Source: Aquabacter spiritensis (GTDB lineage Bacteria; Pseudomonadota; Alphaproteobacteria; Rhizobiales; Xanthobacteraceae). From it: 64,000 bases of DNA. Within the stretch, counting starts at the first letter, position 1; the number at the start of each line of letters is the position of its first letter. The translations under genes and the position numbers were made by a program. Of the stretch, positions 18,265-30,407 are shown piece after piece. The stretch spans positions 62,001 through 126,000 of the forward strand of contig NZ_SMAI01000014.1 in NCBI RefSeq assembly GCF_004346185.1. Reading direction: 5' to 3'. Under the pieces are notes generated by a model. That model had not been told where the DNA came from, made no database searches, and saw only the letters and a list, made by a program, of their open reading frames with translations.

Positions 18265-18675
18265 TCAATCCTTCACGGGCGTCGAAGTCTGAGCCTGGTC
18301 GGGAGCGGGAAACAGGTTGCTGAGGAGTTCGCCCGCCATGTTGAAGGCGGCGACGCCACGGAACAGCGTGGCGATTCCGGCGCTCGCATGCAATTCCTCA
18401 AGGGTGGCCCCAGCCTTGATCGCGGCGCGGGCGTGGTTCGCCGCCGCCTCGGAGGTCTGGGAGAGGAGGATGGCGAAGCACATGAGCTGCACCGTCTTCT
18501 GATCCAGCGCGTCCGGCGTCAAGGCGGCGATGCGCCAATCTTCCAGGGCGCCGACCAGATCGGGGTCGACCGTCATCGAGAGCTTGAGGCGCTTGGCGAT
18601 TTTCGGCGGGGTGAAGCCGAGCATGTCCTCGTAGCGGCGTTCCAGGTCTTCGAGCGTGCGGGGGGCGCTGGCCAT
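18265..18675 (-). CDS. AhpD-like / carboxymuconolactone decarboxylase family protein
   Basis: 136 residues, all-helical, with the family pattern of a central helix pair (LMCFAILLSQTSEAAANHARAAI, then TLEELHASAGIA). The classical CXXC of AhpD is absent and the position of the catalytic His is occupied by NHARAA, so a decarboxylase-like or binding role is more likely than peroxidase partner. It sits between the Bug binding protein and the aldolase genes. Confidence 0.8.
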   Translation of the reverse strand: MASAPRTLEDLERRYEDMLGFTPPKIAKRLKLSMTVDPDLVGALEDWRIAALTPDALDQKTVQLMCFAILLSQTSEAAANHARAAIKAGATLEELHASAGIATLFRGVAAFNMAGELLSNLFPAPDQAQTSTPVKD

Positions 18676-18748
18676 CGGGTCTTCCAGGTGCGGGATTGGG
18701 CCGGGGGCGGACCCCCGGCGGCAGAGGGCGCGGAAATGCGGCGGGCGG

Positions 18749-19723
18749 TCAGTCGACCTTCACATTGGCATCCTTGACCACCTTGGCCCATTTGGCATTC
18801 TCGGCGGCGAGGAAGCGGCCGAAGGCGGGGCCGGTGAGGGTGCCGGGCTCGGCGCCGAGATCGGCGAATTTCTTCGCCATTTCGGGGCTTTCGAGCGCCT
18901 TGCGGGTCGAGTCCACCAGGATGGCGAGCACGTCCGCCGGGGTCTTGGCGGGGGCGACGAGGCCGAACCAGGCGGTCGCGTCGAAGCCGGGCACGCCGGC
19001 CTCGGACATGGTGGGCAGTTCCGGGAAGAGCGCCGAGCGCTGGCTCCCGGCCACCGCCAGAGCGCGGATCTTGCCGGCCTGCACCTGCGGGCGCACCGCC
19101 GGCATATTGTCGAACATCATCGGAATGTGTCCGGCGACGAGATCGTTCATGGCGGGTGCTGCGCCGCGATAGGGGACGTGCACGATGTCGATCCCGGCCA
19201 TGGTCTTGAACAGTTCGCCCGCCAGATGATTGGTGGAGCCGTTGCCCGACGAGCCGAAATTCAGCTTGCCCGGTTCTGCCTTGGCGAGCGCGATCAGCTC
19301 CTTGACCGAATTGGCCTTCACCGCGGGATTGACCGCGAGCACGATCGGCACCGACGCGACCAGCGCGATCGGCGCGAAATCCTTCAGGGGATTGAAGGCC
19401 AGGTGCGGAAACAGCGAGGGATTGATGGCGAGTGGGCCGGGGGCCGCAAGAAGCAGGGTGTAGCCGTCCGGCTCGGCGCGCACCACGGCCTCGGCGCCGA
19501 CATTGCCGCCGGCCCCCGAGCGGTTGTCGACGATCACCGGCTGCTTCCACTGCTCGGACAGATTTTGCGCCAGCAGGCGCGCGATCACGTCGTTCGACCC
19601 GCCTGCCGGGAACGGGACGACAATGCGGACCGGACGGTCGGGAAAGCTGGTCTGCGCGCCGACGAGGCCGGGCTGCAGAACGAGAAGAGCGCCCGCGAGG
19701 GCGAGAAAGGTACGACGGATCAT
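18749..19723 (-). CDS. Tripartite tricarboxylate (Bug-family) substrate-binding protein
   Basis: A 324-residue periplasmic binding protein of the TctC/Bug family. The signal peptide ends near GLVGAQ, then comes the family opening PDRPVRIVVPFPAGGSNDVIAR and the later GSSGNGSTNHLAGELFK. GGAGGAG precedes the ATG. Most alphaproteobacterial Bug proteins, like this one, have no tctA/tctB beside them. Ligands are carboxylates or related small molecules. It is the first gene of the unit followed by the AhpD-like and aldolase genes. Confidence 0.93.
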   Translation of the reverse strand: MIRRTFLALAGALLVLQPGLVGAQTSFPDRPVRIVVPFPAGGSNDVIARLLAQNLSEQWKQPVIVDNRSGAGGNVGAEAVVRAEPDGYTLLLAAPGPLAINPSLFPHLAFNPLKDFAPIALVASVPIVLAVNPAVKANSVKELIALAKAEPGKLNFGSSGNGSTNHLAGELFKTMAGIDIVHVPYRGAAPAMNDLVAGHIPMMFDNMPAVRPQVQAGKIRALAVAGSQRSALFPELPTMSEAGVPGFDATAWFGLVAPAKTPADVLAILVDSTRKALESPEMAKKFADLGAEPGTLTGPAFGRFLAAENAKWAKVVKDANVKVD

Positions 19724-19732
19724 GTCTCCTCC

Positions 19733-19762
19733 AAATCATCGATTTTTATAAAATCATCGATT
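19733..19762. promoter_or_regulatory. Two 12-bp direct repeats in a divergent promoter
   Basis: AAATCATCGATT occurs at 19733-19744 and again at 19751-19762, spaced 18 bases start to start in an AT-rich island between the divergent Bug and amidohydrolase genes. ATCGAT inside each copy is itself a palindrome. This is a good operator candidate for the GntR regulator encoded at 20775-21452. Confidence 0.6.
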
Positions 19763-19857
19763 ATATGTCTTGCACCTCTCGCCGCCCGCGTCAAACCGGG
19801 CGCGCCGCGGGCCTGTTGACAGCCCCGCTTGTTTCGATGTCCTGCTGAAAGTCCGCC

Positions 19858-20778
19858 ATGATTCCAGACGCTCCCGCTCAGTCTTCCGGCCGCCCGCTCC
19901 ATGCCTGCCCGGGACCCGACCGCAATCCGCGCACGCCGTCCTTCGCGCTGCCGCCCGGCGCCACGGATTGCCACGTCCATGTCTTCGGCCCAGCGGCGCG
20001 CTTTCCCTTCAGCCCCCAGCGCAGCTACACGCCCGAGGATTGCACCTTCGAGGATCTGATGGCGCTCCACGCCACGCTCGGGATTTCGCGCGCGGTGATC
20101 GTCCATGGCGGCGCCCACGGCACCGACAATCGCGCGACGCTGGACGCGCTCGACCGCGCCCCCGATCGGCTGCGGGGCGTCGCGGTGATCCCCTCCGGCC
20201 TGCCGCGCCGGGACTTGGAGCATATGCATGCCCGCGGCATGCGCGGCTGCCGCATGTCTACCGTGGTGAGCGGCGGCGCCTCCTTCGACCATCTGCAGCG
20301 GCTGGCCGACGAGACCTTCGACCTCGGCTGGCATCTCGTGCTGCATTTCAACCGGGCCGCCGAGCTCGTCGACGTCGCCCCGCGCCTCCAGGCGATCCGC
20401 AGCCCCTTCATCCTCGACCACATGGCGCGGATCGACGGGCGCGAGGGCGTCGGCTCCCCGGCCTTCGCCACCTTGATGCGGCTGCTCGACACCGATCGCT
20501 GTTATGTCAAGCTCGCCAGCCTCTACCGCCTTTCGGCGGAACCCTATCCGCACCGCGACATGCTGCCGATGATCGAGGCGGTGGTGGCGGCGCGGCCGGA
20601 CCGGGTGCTCTGGGGCAGCAATTGGCCGCATCCGATCTGTCCGGTGCCGATGCCGAACGACGGCGATATCGTCGACCTCATCCCGCTCTGGCTGCCGGAC
20701 GCGCAGGTGCAGCGTTTGGCCCTGGTGGAGACCCCGGCGATCCTCTACGGCTTCGGGGCGATCGAGCAGGAAAAATGA
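19858..20778 (+). CDS. Amidohydrolase-superfamily hydrolase (PDC hydrolase-like)
   Basis: A 306-residue TIM-barrel metal-dependent hydrolase of the amidohydrolase-2 group, similar in pattern to 2-pyrone-4,6-dicarboxylate lactonase and other lactone hydrolases. It shows the metal-binding DCHVHVFGP near residue 37, the strand VIVHGGAHG, and WGSNWPHP near residue 250 at the active site. The start region has no strong ribosome binding site. It is coupled by ATGA to the GntR regulator and divergent from the Bug/aldolase unit, which suggests a lactone or ring-cleavage pathway. Confidence 0.88.
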   Translation: MIPDAPAQSSGRPLHACPGPDRNPRTPSFALPPGATDCHVHVFGPAARFPFSPQRSYTPEDCTFEDLMALHATLGISRAVIVHGGAHGTDNRATLDALDRAPDRLRGVAVIPSGLPRRDLEHMHARGMRGCRMSTVVSGGASFDHLQRLADETFDLGWHLVLHFNRAAELVDVAPRLQAIRSPFILDHMARIDGREGVGSPAFATLMRLLDTDRCYVKLASLYRLSAEPYPHRDMLPMIEAVVAARPDRVLWGSNWPHPICPVPMPNDGDIVDLIPLWLPDAQVQRLALVETPAILYGFGAIEQEK

Positions 20779-21452
20779 CCGACCTTCGTTCCCAGGACAG
20801 CGCCGCCACCCTCTCCTCGACCCTGGTGACGCGGCTGCGCGCCGCCATCATGCGGGGCGAACTGGTGCCAGGCGGCAAGCTGGTCCTGGATCGGATCCGG
20901 GCCAGCTACGGCGTCAGCCTCAGCCCGCTGCGCGAGGCGCTCTGCCGGCTCGAGAGCGAGGGCCTGGTGGAGATCGTCGACCAGCGCGGCTATCGCGTGA
21001 CGCCGGTCTCGCGCGCCAACCTCGCCGAGGTGATCCGCCTGCGGGTGGAGCTGGAGGGCATGGCGGTGCGCGAAGCGATCCGCCACGGCGATGCCGCCTG
21101 GGAGGGCCGCATCCTCGCCACTTTGCACCAGCTCGGTCGCTGCAAGCGCGGCTCGCGCTCGCTGGAGGAGCAGGAGGCGTGGGAGATCGCGCACCGCGCC
21201 TTCCACGCCGAGCTGATCTCGGCCTGCCGCATGCCGCTTCTGATGCAGTTCTGCGAGACCCTTCACGATCAGAGCGACCGCTACCGCCGGATCTTCCTGA
21301 AGGATCACGAACCGGACCGCGACGTCCCGGCGGAGCATGTCGCGATCGCCGGCGCGATCATCGACCGCAAGGCGGAGGAGGCGACGCGCCTGCTGCGCGA
21401 CCATGTCGCGCGCACCGGCCGCAACATCCAGGCGGTCCTGCCGGCGGAGTGA
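20775..21452 (+). CDS. GntR-family transcriptional regulator, FCD type
   Basis: 225 residues: N-terminal winged helix (LRAAIMRGELVPGGKL, GVSLSPLREALCRLESEGLV) and C-terminal FCD effector domain (RLRVELEGMAVREAIRHGD, AHRAFHAELISAC, AEHVAIAGAI). The ATG overlaps the stop of the amidohydrolase gene. The frame stays open far upstream but in the shadow of that gene. It probably controls the divergent locus through the direct repeats at 19733-19762. Confidence 0.93.
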   Translation: MTDLRSQDSAATLSSTLVTRLRAAIMRGELVPGGKLVLDRIRASYGVSLSPLREALCRLESEGLVEIVDQRGYRVTPVSRANLAEVIRLRVELEGMAVREAIRHGDAAWEGRILATLHQLGRCKRGSRSLEEQEAWEIAHRAFHAELISACRMPLLMQFCETLHDQSDRYRRIFLKDHEPDRDVPAEHVAIAGAIIDRKAEEATRLLRDHVARTGRNIQAVLPAE

Positions 21453-21503
21453 GGGCGTCGTCTCGGCAGAAGAACCGTTCGGCGGGCCGGCGCCCGCTCC
21501 GGC

Positions 21504-21629
21504 TTATTGCGGGGCCGTTTCGGTGCCGCACGCCTTCGGCGTGTATTTGAACCAATTGCCACACTTGTCGCAGCCCGAAACCGCAAGGCCGAGCGCGACG
21601 ATCAAGGCAAGACGGGACACTGCGCGCAT
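21504..21629 (-). CDS. 41-residue small lipoprotein
   Basis: A short gene reading MRAVSRLALIVALG then LAVSGC, giving a signal peptide with a lipobox and lipid-attachment Cys near residue 20. After it come DKCGNWFKYTPKACG and an ending ETAPQ. GGAGG lies six bases ahead of the ATG at 21629. The mature part has three cysteines in all. It converges with the GntR gene and lies 98 bases before priA on the plus-strand coordinates. Function unknown; small cysteine-containing lipoproteins of this kind are common in Hyphomicrobiales. Confidence 0.7.
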   Translation of the reverse strand: MRAVSRLALIVALGLAVSGCDKCGNWFKYTPKACGTETAPQ

Positions 21630-21727
21630 CGGAGCCTCCATTTCGCGAGGACCATAGGCGATCCCCGCAGAGGCGCAAGGCGGCGCGCGTCACGGACCCG
21701 CGGCACGGCGGTCCGCGCGCCGACCCC

Positions 21728-25021
<3,294 letters not shown>

Positions 25022-25235
25022 GGCCCGAACGGTTCCGGTCGGCCGCCGTCGGTCGCGGCGTGTTCATCGCTTCGTTTGATCCGCCCGCGCCCGATCGGCT
25101 GCGGTTGTGCGCCGCGTCCCCGGCGGTCGTCCGGGCCGATTGCCCCATCCGCTGGCGCTTGGCCGTGGGCCGCCCCTGTTCCTGATGCGCCGCTTGGAGT
25201 ATCGAGACGGCCCCGCACCACTGAAAAGCCGCGCC

Positions 25236-26366
25236 GTGACCGCCAAAACTCCCGCCCTCGCCGATTTCCGCCGCATCGTCATCAAGGTGGGGTCCGCCCT
25301 CCTGGTCGATTCCGACCGCGGGAAGGTGCGGCTCGCTTGGTTGACCGCGCTCGCCGAGGACATCGGCGCGCTGCACCGGCAAGGCAAGGAGATCATGGTG
25401 GTGTCCTCCGGCGCGATCGCGCTCGGGCGGACCGTGCTGGGGCTGGCCAAGGGGCCGCTGAAGCTCGAGGACAGCCAGGCCGCGGCCGCGGTCGGCCAGA
25501 TCGCGCTCGCCCGCACCTGGGCGCAGGCGCTCGCCCATGAGGAGATCACCGCCGGCCAGATCCTGTTGACGCTGGGCGACACCGAGGAGCGCCGCCGCTA
25601 TCTGAACGCCCGCTCCACTCTGGCGCGGCTGATGGAGTATCGCGCGGTGCCGGTGATCAACGAGAACGACACCGTCGCGACCACCGAGATCCGCTATGGC
25701 GACAATGACCGGCTCGCGGCCCGGGTCGCGACCATGGCGAGCGCGGACCTGCTCGTCCTGCTCTCCGACATAGACGGCCTCTATACCGCCCCGCCGGCCC
25801 AGGATCCGCTCGCCCAGCATATCCCGGTCGTGCCGCGCATCACGGCGGCGATCGAGGGGATGGCCGGGGCGGCGGGGTCGGAACTCTCGCGCGGCGGCAT
25901 GCGCACCAAGATCGAGGCCGGCAAGATCGCGACCTCGGCCGGTACCCACATGGTGATCGCCTCCGGTCACGGGAAGAATCCCCTGCGGGCGGTGCAGGAT
26001 GGCGGGCGCTGCACCTGGTTCCTGACCGGCGCGACGCCCGCCCGGGCGCGCAAGGCCTGGATCGGCGGGGCGCTCGAACCGCGCGGCGTGCTGCATCTCG
26101 ATGCCGGGGCGGTGGCGGCGCTGCGCCGTGGAGCGAGCCTGCTGCCGGCCGGCGTCATCCGGATCGAGGGCCTGTTCGAGCGCGGCGATGCGGTGCTCTT
26201 GCGCGGGCCGGACGGCGCCGAGATCGGACGCGGCCTCGTCGCCTATGACAGCGACCATGCCGAGCGGATCATCGGCCGCGGCACGGCGGAGATCGAAGCC
26301 ATTCTCGGCCTCGCCGGCCGCGCCGAAATGGTGCATCGCGACGACATGGTGGTCGGCGCGGGCTGA
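25236..26366 (+). CDS. proB: Glutamate 5-kinase
   Basis: First enzyme of proline synthesis, phosphorylating glutamate with ATP. The amino acid kinase domain has [32 protein letters not shown] and [15 protein letters not shown]-terminal PUA domain from about residue 285 covers [26 protein letters not shown] took the GTG at 25236 (376 residues), which places DFRRIV about ten residues in, as in rhizobial homologues. An ATG at 25185 would add 17 residues; neither has a strong ribosome binding site. The obgE-proB order is typical of Hyphomicrobiales. Confidence 0.94.
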   Translation: MTAKTPALADFRRIVIKVGSALLVDSDRGKVRLAWLTALAEDIGALHRQGKEIMVVSSGAIALGRTVLGLAKGPLKLEDSQAAAAVGQIALARTWAQALAHEEITAGQILLTLGDTEERRRYLNARSTLARLMEYRAVPVINENDTVATTEIRYGDNDRLAARVATMASADLLVLLSDIDGLYTAPPAQDPLAQHIPVVPRITAAIEGMAGAAGSELSRGGMRTKIEAGKIATSAGTHMVIASGHGKNPLRAVQDGGRCTWFLTGATPARARKAWIGGALEPRGVLHLDAGAVAALRRGASLLPAGVIRIEGLFERGDAVLLRGPDGAEIGRGLVAYDSDHAERIIGRGTAEIEAILGLAGRAEMVHRDDMVVGAG

Positions 26367-26526
26367 AGAGCCGCCGCGACTGGGTGGATTTGCGGCGCGA
26401 TCGGGACGAGCCCGCGGGCGCATCTGAAGCGGCGCGACGCGGCTGGTGGGATCCAAGGGGGCGCCACCTTACCCTGCACCGGGACGCCCTCGCCGTGCGC
26501 CGACCCTCGCTAAAAGAGGTATTATT

Positions 26527-26558
26527 TACACTACCCCTCCATCAAAAGTTGTGGTGTA
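26527..26558. promoter_or_regulatory. Inverted repeat in AT-rich promoter region
   Basis: TACACTAC and GTGGTGTA (one mismatch) face each other across 16 bases in an AT-rich patch 30-60 bases ahead of the peptidoglycan hydrolase gene. It may be an operator or part of the leader; no regulator gene is adjacent. Confidence 0.35.
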
Positions 26559-26588
26559 TTTTTCAAGTGTGCCCTCGGAGGTGGTGAA

Positions 26589-27845
26589 ATGTCGGTGACG
26601 TCGGCAAACCGCGATCTCTCTCTGCTCCATCCTGCAATGCGCACCCGCGTCACCCGATTGGTGGCGGACATCACCGCATCGAGACTGCCGTTTCGGGTCT
26701 TTGAGGCATGGCGGTCGCCGGAGCGGCAACGCTACCTCTATGCCCAGGGGCGCACGCGGCCGGGGAGCAAGGTGACGTATGCGCAGGCGTGGGAAAGCTA
26801 TCACCAATACGGGCTGGCGGTCGACATCGTCGGCTTCGTCGACAACCAATGGACCTGGAATGTGCCTCCGGACGTGTGGGGTCAGATCCACGAAATGGGA
26901 GCAGCGCAGGGCCTGGAGCCCCTGGGGTTCGAGGCCCCGCATCTGCAACTCGCCGATCTGAAGATCGGCGACCTGATCGAGGGCGATTTGCCGGAGGGTG
27001 GGGATGCGAGCTGGCGGGACAATCTCGCCTCCGCTGCGGCGCAGTGGGGCGGAGAACCACCTGCGCCGCTCATCGACGGGAACGAACCAACGCGTCCACC
27101 CCTCGCGGCCTGGATCGGTGGGGAGCTGGATTGGTCGAAGACCCGGGGGGTTTATCCCAGCGACTGGCTTTCGATGTTCGGCGGCCAGCGGTGGCGCTAT
27201 GATGAAGGCGGTGTTTATCTTGTCCCCCGGATGCACACTCCGCTTCGATCGGCGGGGGCACCGCTGACTTGCCAGACCATTCTCGATCTCTACGGACCGC
27301 AAATTTACCAAGCGTCCCTCGCGCACGGGATAGCGCCCGAATTGATCGTCATGACCATCGCCACGGAAACCGCATTTGCGCGCAAGGCGAAATTTACCGG
27401 TCCCACGACGTTCCGCTGGGAGCCGCATGTCGAAGTGACGGACACCGAGCCCCCGACGCTGGGCGATTACAGCGTCGGGCCGATGCAGACCTTGGCGACG
27501 ACCGCGCGACAGGTGATCCGTCGCCGCAAGCTCCCCGCCTATCCCGCACCCTTTGCCATCGCTCCCTCTTATGTGGAGCGGCCGGATCCGGCCCCGGCGG
27601 ATCATCCGCTCTACGATCCGGCAACGAATATCGATCTCGGCACCGCGGAGATCCGTCATCGCACGGATCTGACCGGTGACGATCCCATTCTCGTCGCAGC
27701 AGCTTACAATGCCGGCGGCCTCTATGAGAGCGACCGCAATGTCTGGCGCCTGCGCAGCCATGGCGACCATATCGACCGCGCCGCGCGGTGGTTCGGCGAC
27801 GCCTGTTTCGTGCTCTCGAGCCTGCGCCAGGCGGCAACCAGCTAA
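26589..27845 (+). CDS. Two-domain peptidoglycan hydrolase (M15-like peptidase plus lysozyme-like domain)
   Basis: 418 residues with no signal peptide. Residues about 1-135 match an M15-type peptidoglycan L-Ala-D-Glu or D-Ala-D-Ala peptidase: RVFEAWRSPERQRYLYAQGRT, zinc ligands in SYHQYGLAVDI and a third His in EAPHLQL. The C-terminal half looks like a lytic transglycosylase/lysozyme-like fold (GIAPELIVMTIATETAF, YSVGPMQTLATTA, AAAYNAGGLYES). GGAGGTG precedes the ATG. Such fusions occur as phage endolysins and in contractile-injection or conjugation modules, but no phage genes flank it. The lack of a signal peptide means export needs another route. Confidence 0.8.
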   Translation: MSVTSANRDLSLLHPAMRTRVTRLVADITASRLPFRVFEAWRSPERQRYLYAQGRTRPGSKVTYAQAWESYHQYGLAVDIVGFVDNQWTWNVPPDVWGQIHEMGAAQGLEPLGFEAPHLQLADLKIGDLIEGDLPEGGDASWRDNLASAAAQWGGEPPAPLIDGNEPTRPPLAAWIGGELDWSKTRGVYPSDWLSMFGGQRWRYDEGGVYLVPRMHTPLRSAGAPLTCQTILDLYGPQIYQASLAHGIAPELIVMTIATETAFARKAKFTGPTTFRWEPHVEVTDTEPPTLGDYSVGPMQTLATTARQVIRRRKLPAYPAPFAIAPSYVERPDPAPADHPLYDPATNIDLGTAEIRHRTDLTGDDPILVAAAYNAGGLYESDRNVWRLRSHGDHIDRAARWFGDACFVLSSLRQAATS

Positions 27846-27971
27846 GCCGCCGACTGACGCCGCCCTTGCCCCTTCGCGCGGCCGTGGTCGAGCACGGCGA
27901 TCGGCGTGGGCACGGCCGAGCCGGCCACAATCTTCGCGCCGCGGTCTGACGTCACAAAGCGCTCGCCCGCG

Positions 27972-29417
27972 TCAGAGAACCGGCCCGAGCATCGCGATGG
28001 TGTTGTTCCAGAGCTGCCGCCACCGGCTATAGGCCTCGACCTGCGCCACCGTCACCGGCGTCGCGGCGTCGAGGAAGACCTGCTGGCGCGCGCGCAGGTC
28101 CCGCGTGAAGGCTTCGTCGTGCAGCAGGATGTTGTTCTCCGCATTCAATTCGAAGCTGCGGCGGTCGATATTGGCGGAGCCGATCAGGGTGATCTCGCCG
28201 TCGAGCGTGAGCGTCTTGGCGTGCAGCAGGCCGCCGGCATATTCGTGGATCTGGACGCCGGCCTCCAGCAATTCGCGGTAATAGCTTCGGCTCGCGGCCG
28301 CCACGATCCAGGAATCGTTGCGTTTGGGAAACACGATGGTGGTCGCGACCCCGCGCCGCGCGCTGGCGCATAAGGCGGCCTGGATCGGCTCGTCGGGGAC
28401 GTAATAGGGCGTGGTGATCACGAGTTCGCGGCGCGCCGCGCTCATCAGCGCCACAAAGGTCTCCGGCATCGCCGAATAGCGCACGCCGGCGCCCGAGCCG
28501 ATCGTCTGCGCGATGAAGCCGGGGGCCGGCGGCGGCAAAGGCTCCCCGAACAGGGGCGCGAGATCCTCGCTCGTCTCCGCCATCCAGCTGCTGGCGAACA
28601 GATGCTGCATCTGCCGGGCCACCGGCCCTTCGAACCGGGCGATTACGTCCACCCACGGGGCGAACCGCGCTTTCACCGCGAAGGCGGCGTCGGCGCAATT
28701 CTGGCTGCCGCAATAGGTGACGGCATTGTCGATCACCACGATCTTGCGGTGGTTGCGCATGTCGATCCGGCTCTTGAACAGGCGCAGGAGCGGGTTGCCG
28801 ATCGGCAGCGCCGCCGCGAGCCGCACCCCGCTCGCCGCCATGTCGCGCCAGTGGGCGGAGCGGATCAGCGCCCGCGAGCCGAGATCGTCGGCCATGGCCC
28901 GGCAGACGACGCCGCGGGCGGCGGCGCGCTTCAGAGCTTCCGCCACTTTCAGGCCGCTCGCGTCGGCGAGCCAGATGTAGAACAGCACATGCACGCTGTG
29001 GCGCGCGGCGTCGATGTCGGCCACCATGGCTGCGATGGCGGCGGCGGAATCCGGCTGCAGCCGGGCCCGGTTGCCGGCGACGGGCACATAGTGGTTCACC
29101 GAAGTGCCGACGCGGAACAGCGGCACGAAGCGGTCGTGGATCGCCGGCTCCGCCGACGCACCTGCGATCTCCTCGGCGGGCGGCAGGCTGGCCAAGGCCG
29201 CCCGCAGGCGGCCGATCCGCCTGCGGCCCAGATTGACCTCGCCGAACAGCACATAAGCCAGGACGCCGACACCCGGCGCCAGCGCGATCACCAGCACCCA
29301 GGCGAAGCGCGAGGCCGGTTCGCGGTGCGGGCGCAGCAGGGCGCGGACGATGAAGACGAGCTGCAGGGCGGCCTGAGCGGCGAAGAGAATCCAGGCGAGA
29401 ACGGCAGAATCATGCAT
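27972..29417 (-). CDS. cls: Cardiolipin synthase (phospholipase D family)
   Basis: 481 residues, normal for bacterial Cls, which joins phosphatidylglycerol molecules to cardiolipin at the inner membrane. Two N-terminal membrane helices with FAWVLVIALAPGVGVLAYVLFG are followed by two phospholipase D domains. The first HKD motif is degenerate-looking as NHRKIVVID, the second is HAKTLTLDGEITLIGSANID. It reads convergently to the peptidoglycan hydrolase gene and divergently from the ArsR gene. Confidence 0.94.
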   Translation of the reverse strand: MHDSAVLAWILFAAQAALQLVFIVRALLRPHREPASRFAWVLVIALAPGVGVLAYVLFGEVNLGRRRIGRLRAALASLPPAEEIAGASAEPAIHDRFVPLFRVGTSVNHYVPVAGNRARLQPDSAAAIAAMVADIDAARHSVHVLFYIWLADASGLKVAEALKRAAARGVVCRAMADDLGSRALIRSAHWRDMAASGVRLAAALPIGNPLLRLFKSRIDMRNHRKIVVIDNAVTYCGSQNCADAAFAVKARFAPWVDVIARFEGPVARQMQHLFASSWMAETSEDLAPLFGEPLPPPAPGFIAQTIGSGAGVRYSAMPETFVALMSAARRELVITTPYYVPDEPIQAALCASARRGVATTIVFPKRNDSWIVAAASRSYYRELLEAGVQIHEYAGGLLHAKTLTLDGEITLIGSANIDRRSFELNAENNILLHDEAFTRDLRARQQVFLDAATPVTVAQVEAYSRWRQLWNNTIAMLGPVL

Positions 29418-29564
29418 TTCGGAGCACTGTGGTTGGCGGTGGGTCCGGCATTACAGCATGTTTGCCCGCGCCGTCGGCCTGCAGACCGTGCCTGACGCTC
29501 CGGCCCGGCCGTTCCTGTCGCCGGTTCCGCGCACCGCTCCGCCGCCGGCTCGCTCGGTCGCGGC

Positions 29565-29594
29565 TTGACATGCAGGTATTTGCCTGCATATTTT
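29565..29594 (+). promoter_or_regulatory. Promoter with operator between -35 and -10
   Basis: TTGACA (29565-29570) and TATTTT (29589-29594) are 18 bases apart. The spacer carries ATGCAGG-TATTTG-CCTGCAT-type symmetry (TGCAGG 29571-29576, CCTGCA 29583-29588). An inverted repeat at this position fits autorepression by the ArsR-type regulator starting 24 bases downstream. Confidence 0.7.
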
Positions 29595-29617
29595 CGCCTT
29601 ACAGTCGAGCGGAGCCG

Positions 29618-29938
29618 ATGGACGCAGACAAGGTTTTCAAGGCGCTGGGCGATCCCACGCGCAGAAAGTTGCTCGACCTTCTCTGTGAGAAGAACGGGCA
29701 GACGCTCGGTCAGCTTTGCGAGAACCTCGACATGGCCCGGCAATCGGTGACGCAGCACCTCGAACTCTTGGCGGCCGCCAATCTGGTGAGCACCGTCAGG
29801 CGCGGGCGCGAGAAGCTGCACTTCATCAACCCCGTGCCGCTTCACGAGGTCTACGCGCGGTGGGTGCGGAAATTCGAGCGTCAGCGGCTCAGCCTGCTGC
29901 ACGACCTGAAGACGGAACTCGAAGGAGAGCAGGAATGA
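29618..29938 (+). CDS. ArsR-family transcriptional regulator
   Basis: 106 residues: a single winged-helix domain opening FKALGDPTRRKLLDLLCEKNGQ with recognition helix MARQSVTQHLELLAAANLV and wing RRGREKLHFIN. No metal-binding CXC motif in helix 3, so it belongs to the metal-independent group that is usually paired with an SRPBCC protein, as here. GGAG stands before the ATG. It probably represses its own operon through the site at 29570-29589. Confidence 0.93.
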   Translation: MDADKVFKALGDPTRRKLLDLLCEKNGQTLGQLCENLDMARQSVTQHLELLAAANLVSTVRRGREKLHFINPVPLHEVYARWVRKFERQRLSLLHDLKTELEGEQE

Positions 29939-30399
29939 CCAGAGAGACGACCAAATTCGTCTACGTGACCTACATTCTCTCGACCCCCGAAAAGGTGTTC
30001 GAGGCGATCACCAAGCCGGACGTCGCCCGGCGCTATTGGGGCCATGAGAACGTGTCCGACTGGACGCCGGGATCGCAATGGGCGCATATCCGCGCCAACG
30101 ACGCGCGGACCGTCGAACTCGTCGGCGAAGTGGTCGAGATTGCGCCGCCGACCCGCCTCGTCCTCACCTGGGCGAACGCCTCCCAGGCCGCCGATCCCGC
30201 GAGCTATAGCCGAGTGACGTTCGAGATCGTGGAATACGACGCCATGGTGCGGCTGACCGTCACCCATGACGAACTCGAAGCCGGCAGCGGCATGGCGAAC
30301 GGCATCAGCAAAGGCTGGCCGGCCGTCCTCTCCAGCCTGAAATCCTTCCTGGAAACCGGCCGCGGCCTCGACGTCTTCGCCAAGCCGAAAGCCGCCTGA
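29935..30399 (+). CDS. SRPBCC / AHSA1-family protein
   Basis: 154 residues of the START/Bet v1-like fold: FVYVTYILSTPEKVFEAITKPDVARRYW, GSQWAHI, LVLTWA, and a C-terminal helix with GWPAVLSSLKSFLETG. Binds a hydrophobic ligand or acts on it; function unknown. The ATG overlaps the arsR stop as ATGA, a widespread regulator-SRPBCC pairing that behaves like a small stress-response operon. Confidence 0.9.
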   Translation: MTRETTKFVYVTYILSTPEKVFEAITKPDVARRYWGHENVSDWTPGSQWAHIRANDARTVELVGEVVEIAPPTRLVLTWANASQAADPASYSRVTFEIVEYDAMVRLTVTHDELEAGSGMANGISKGWPAVLSSLKSFLETGRGLDVFAKPKAA

Positions 30400-30407
30400 C
30401 GCCGTGA

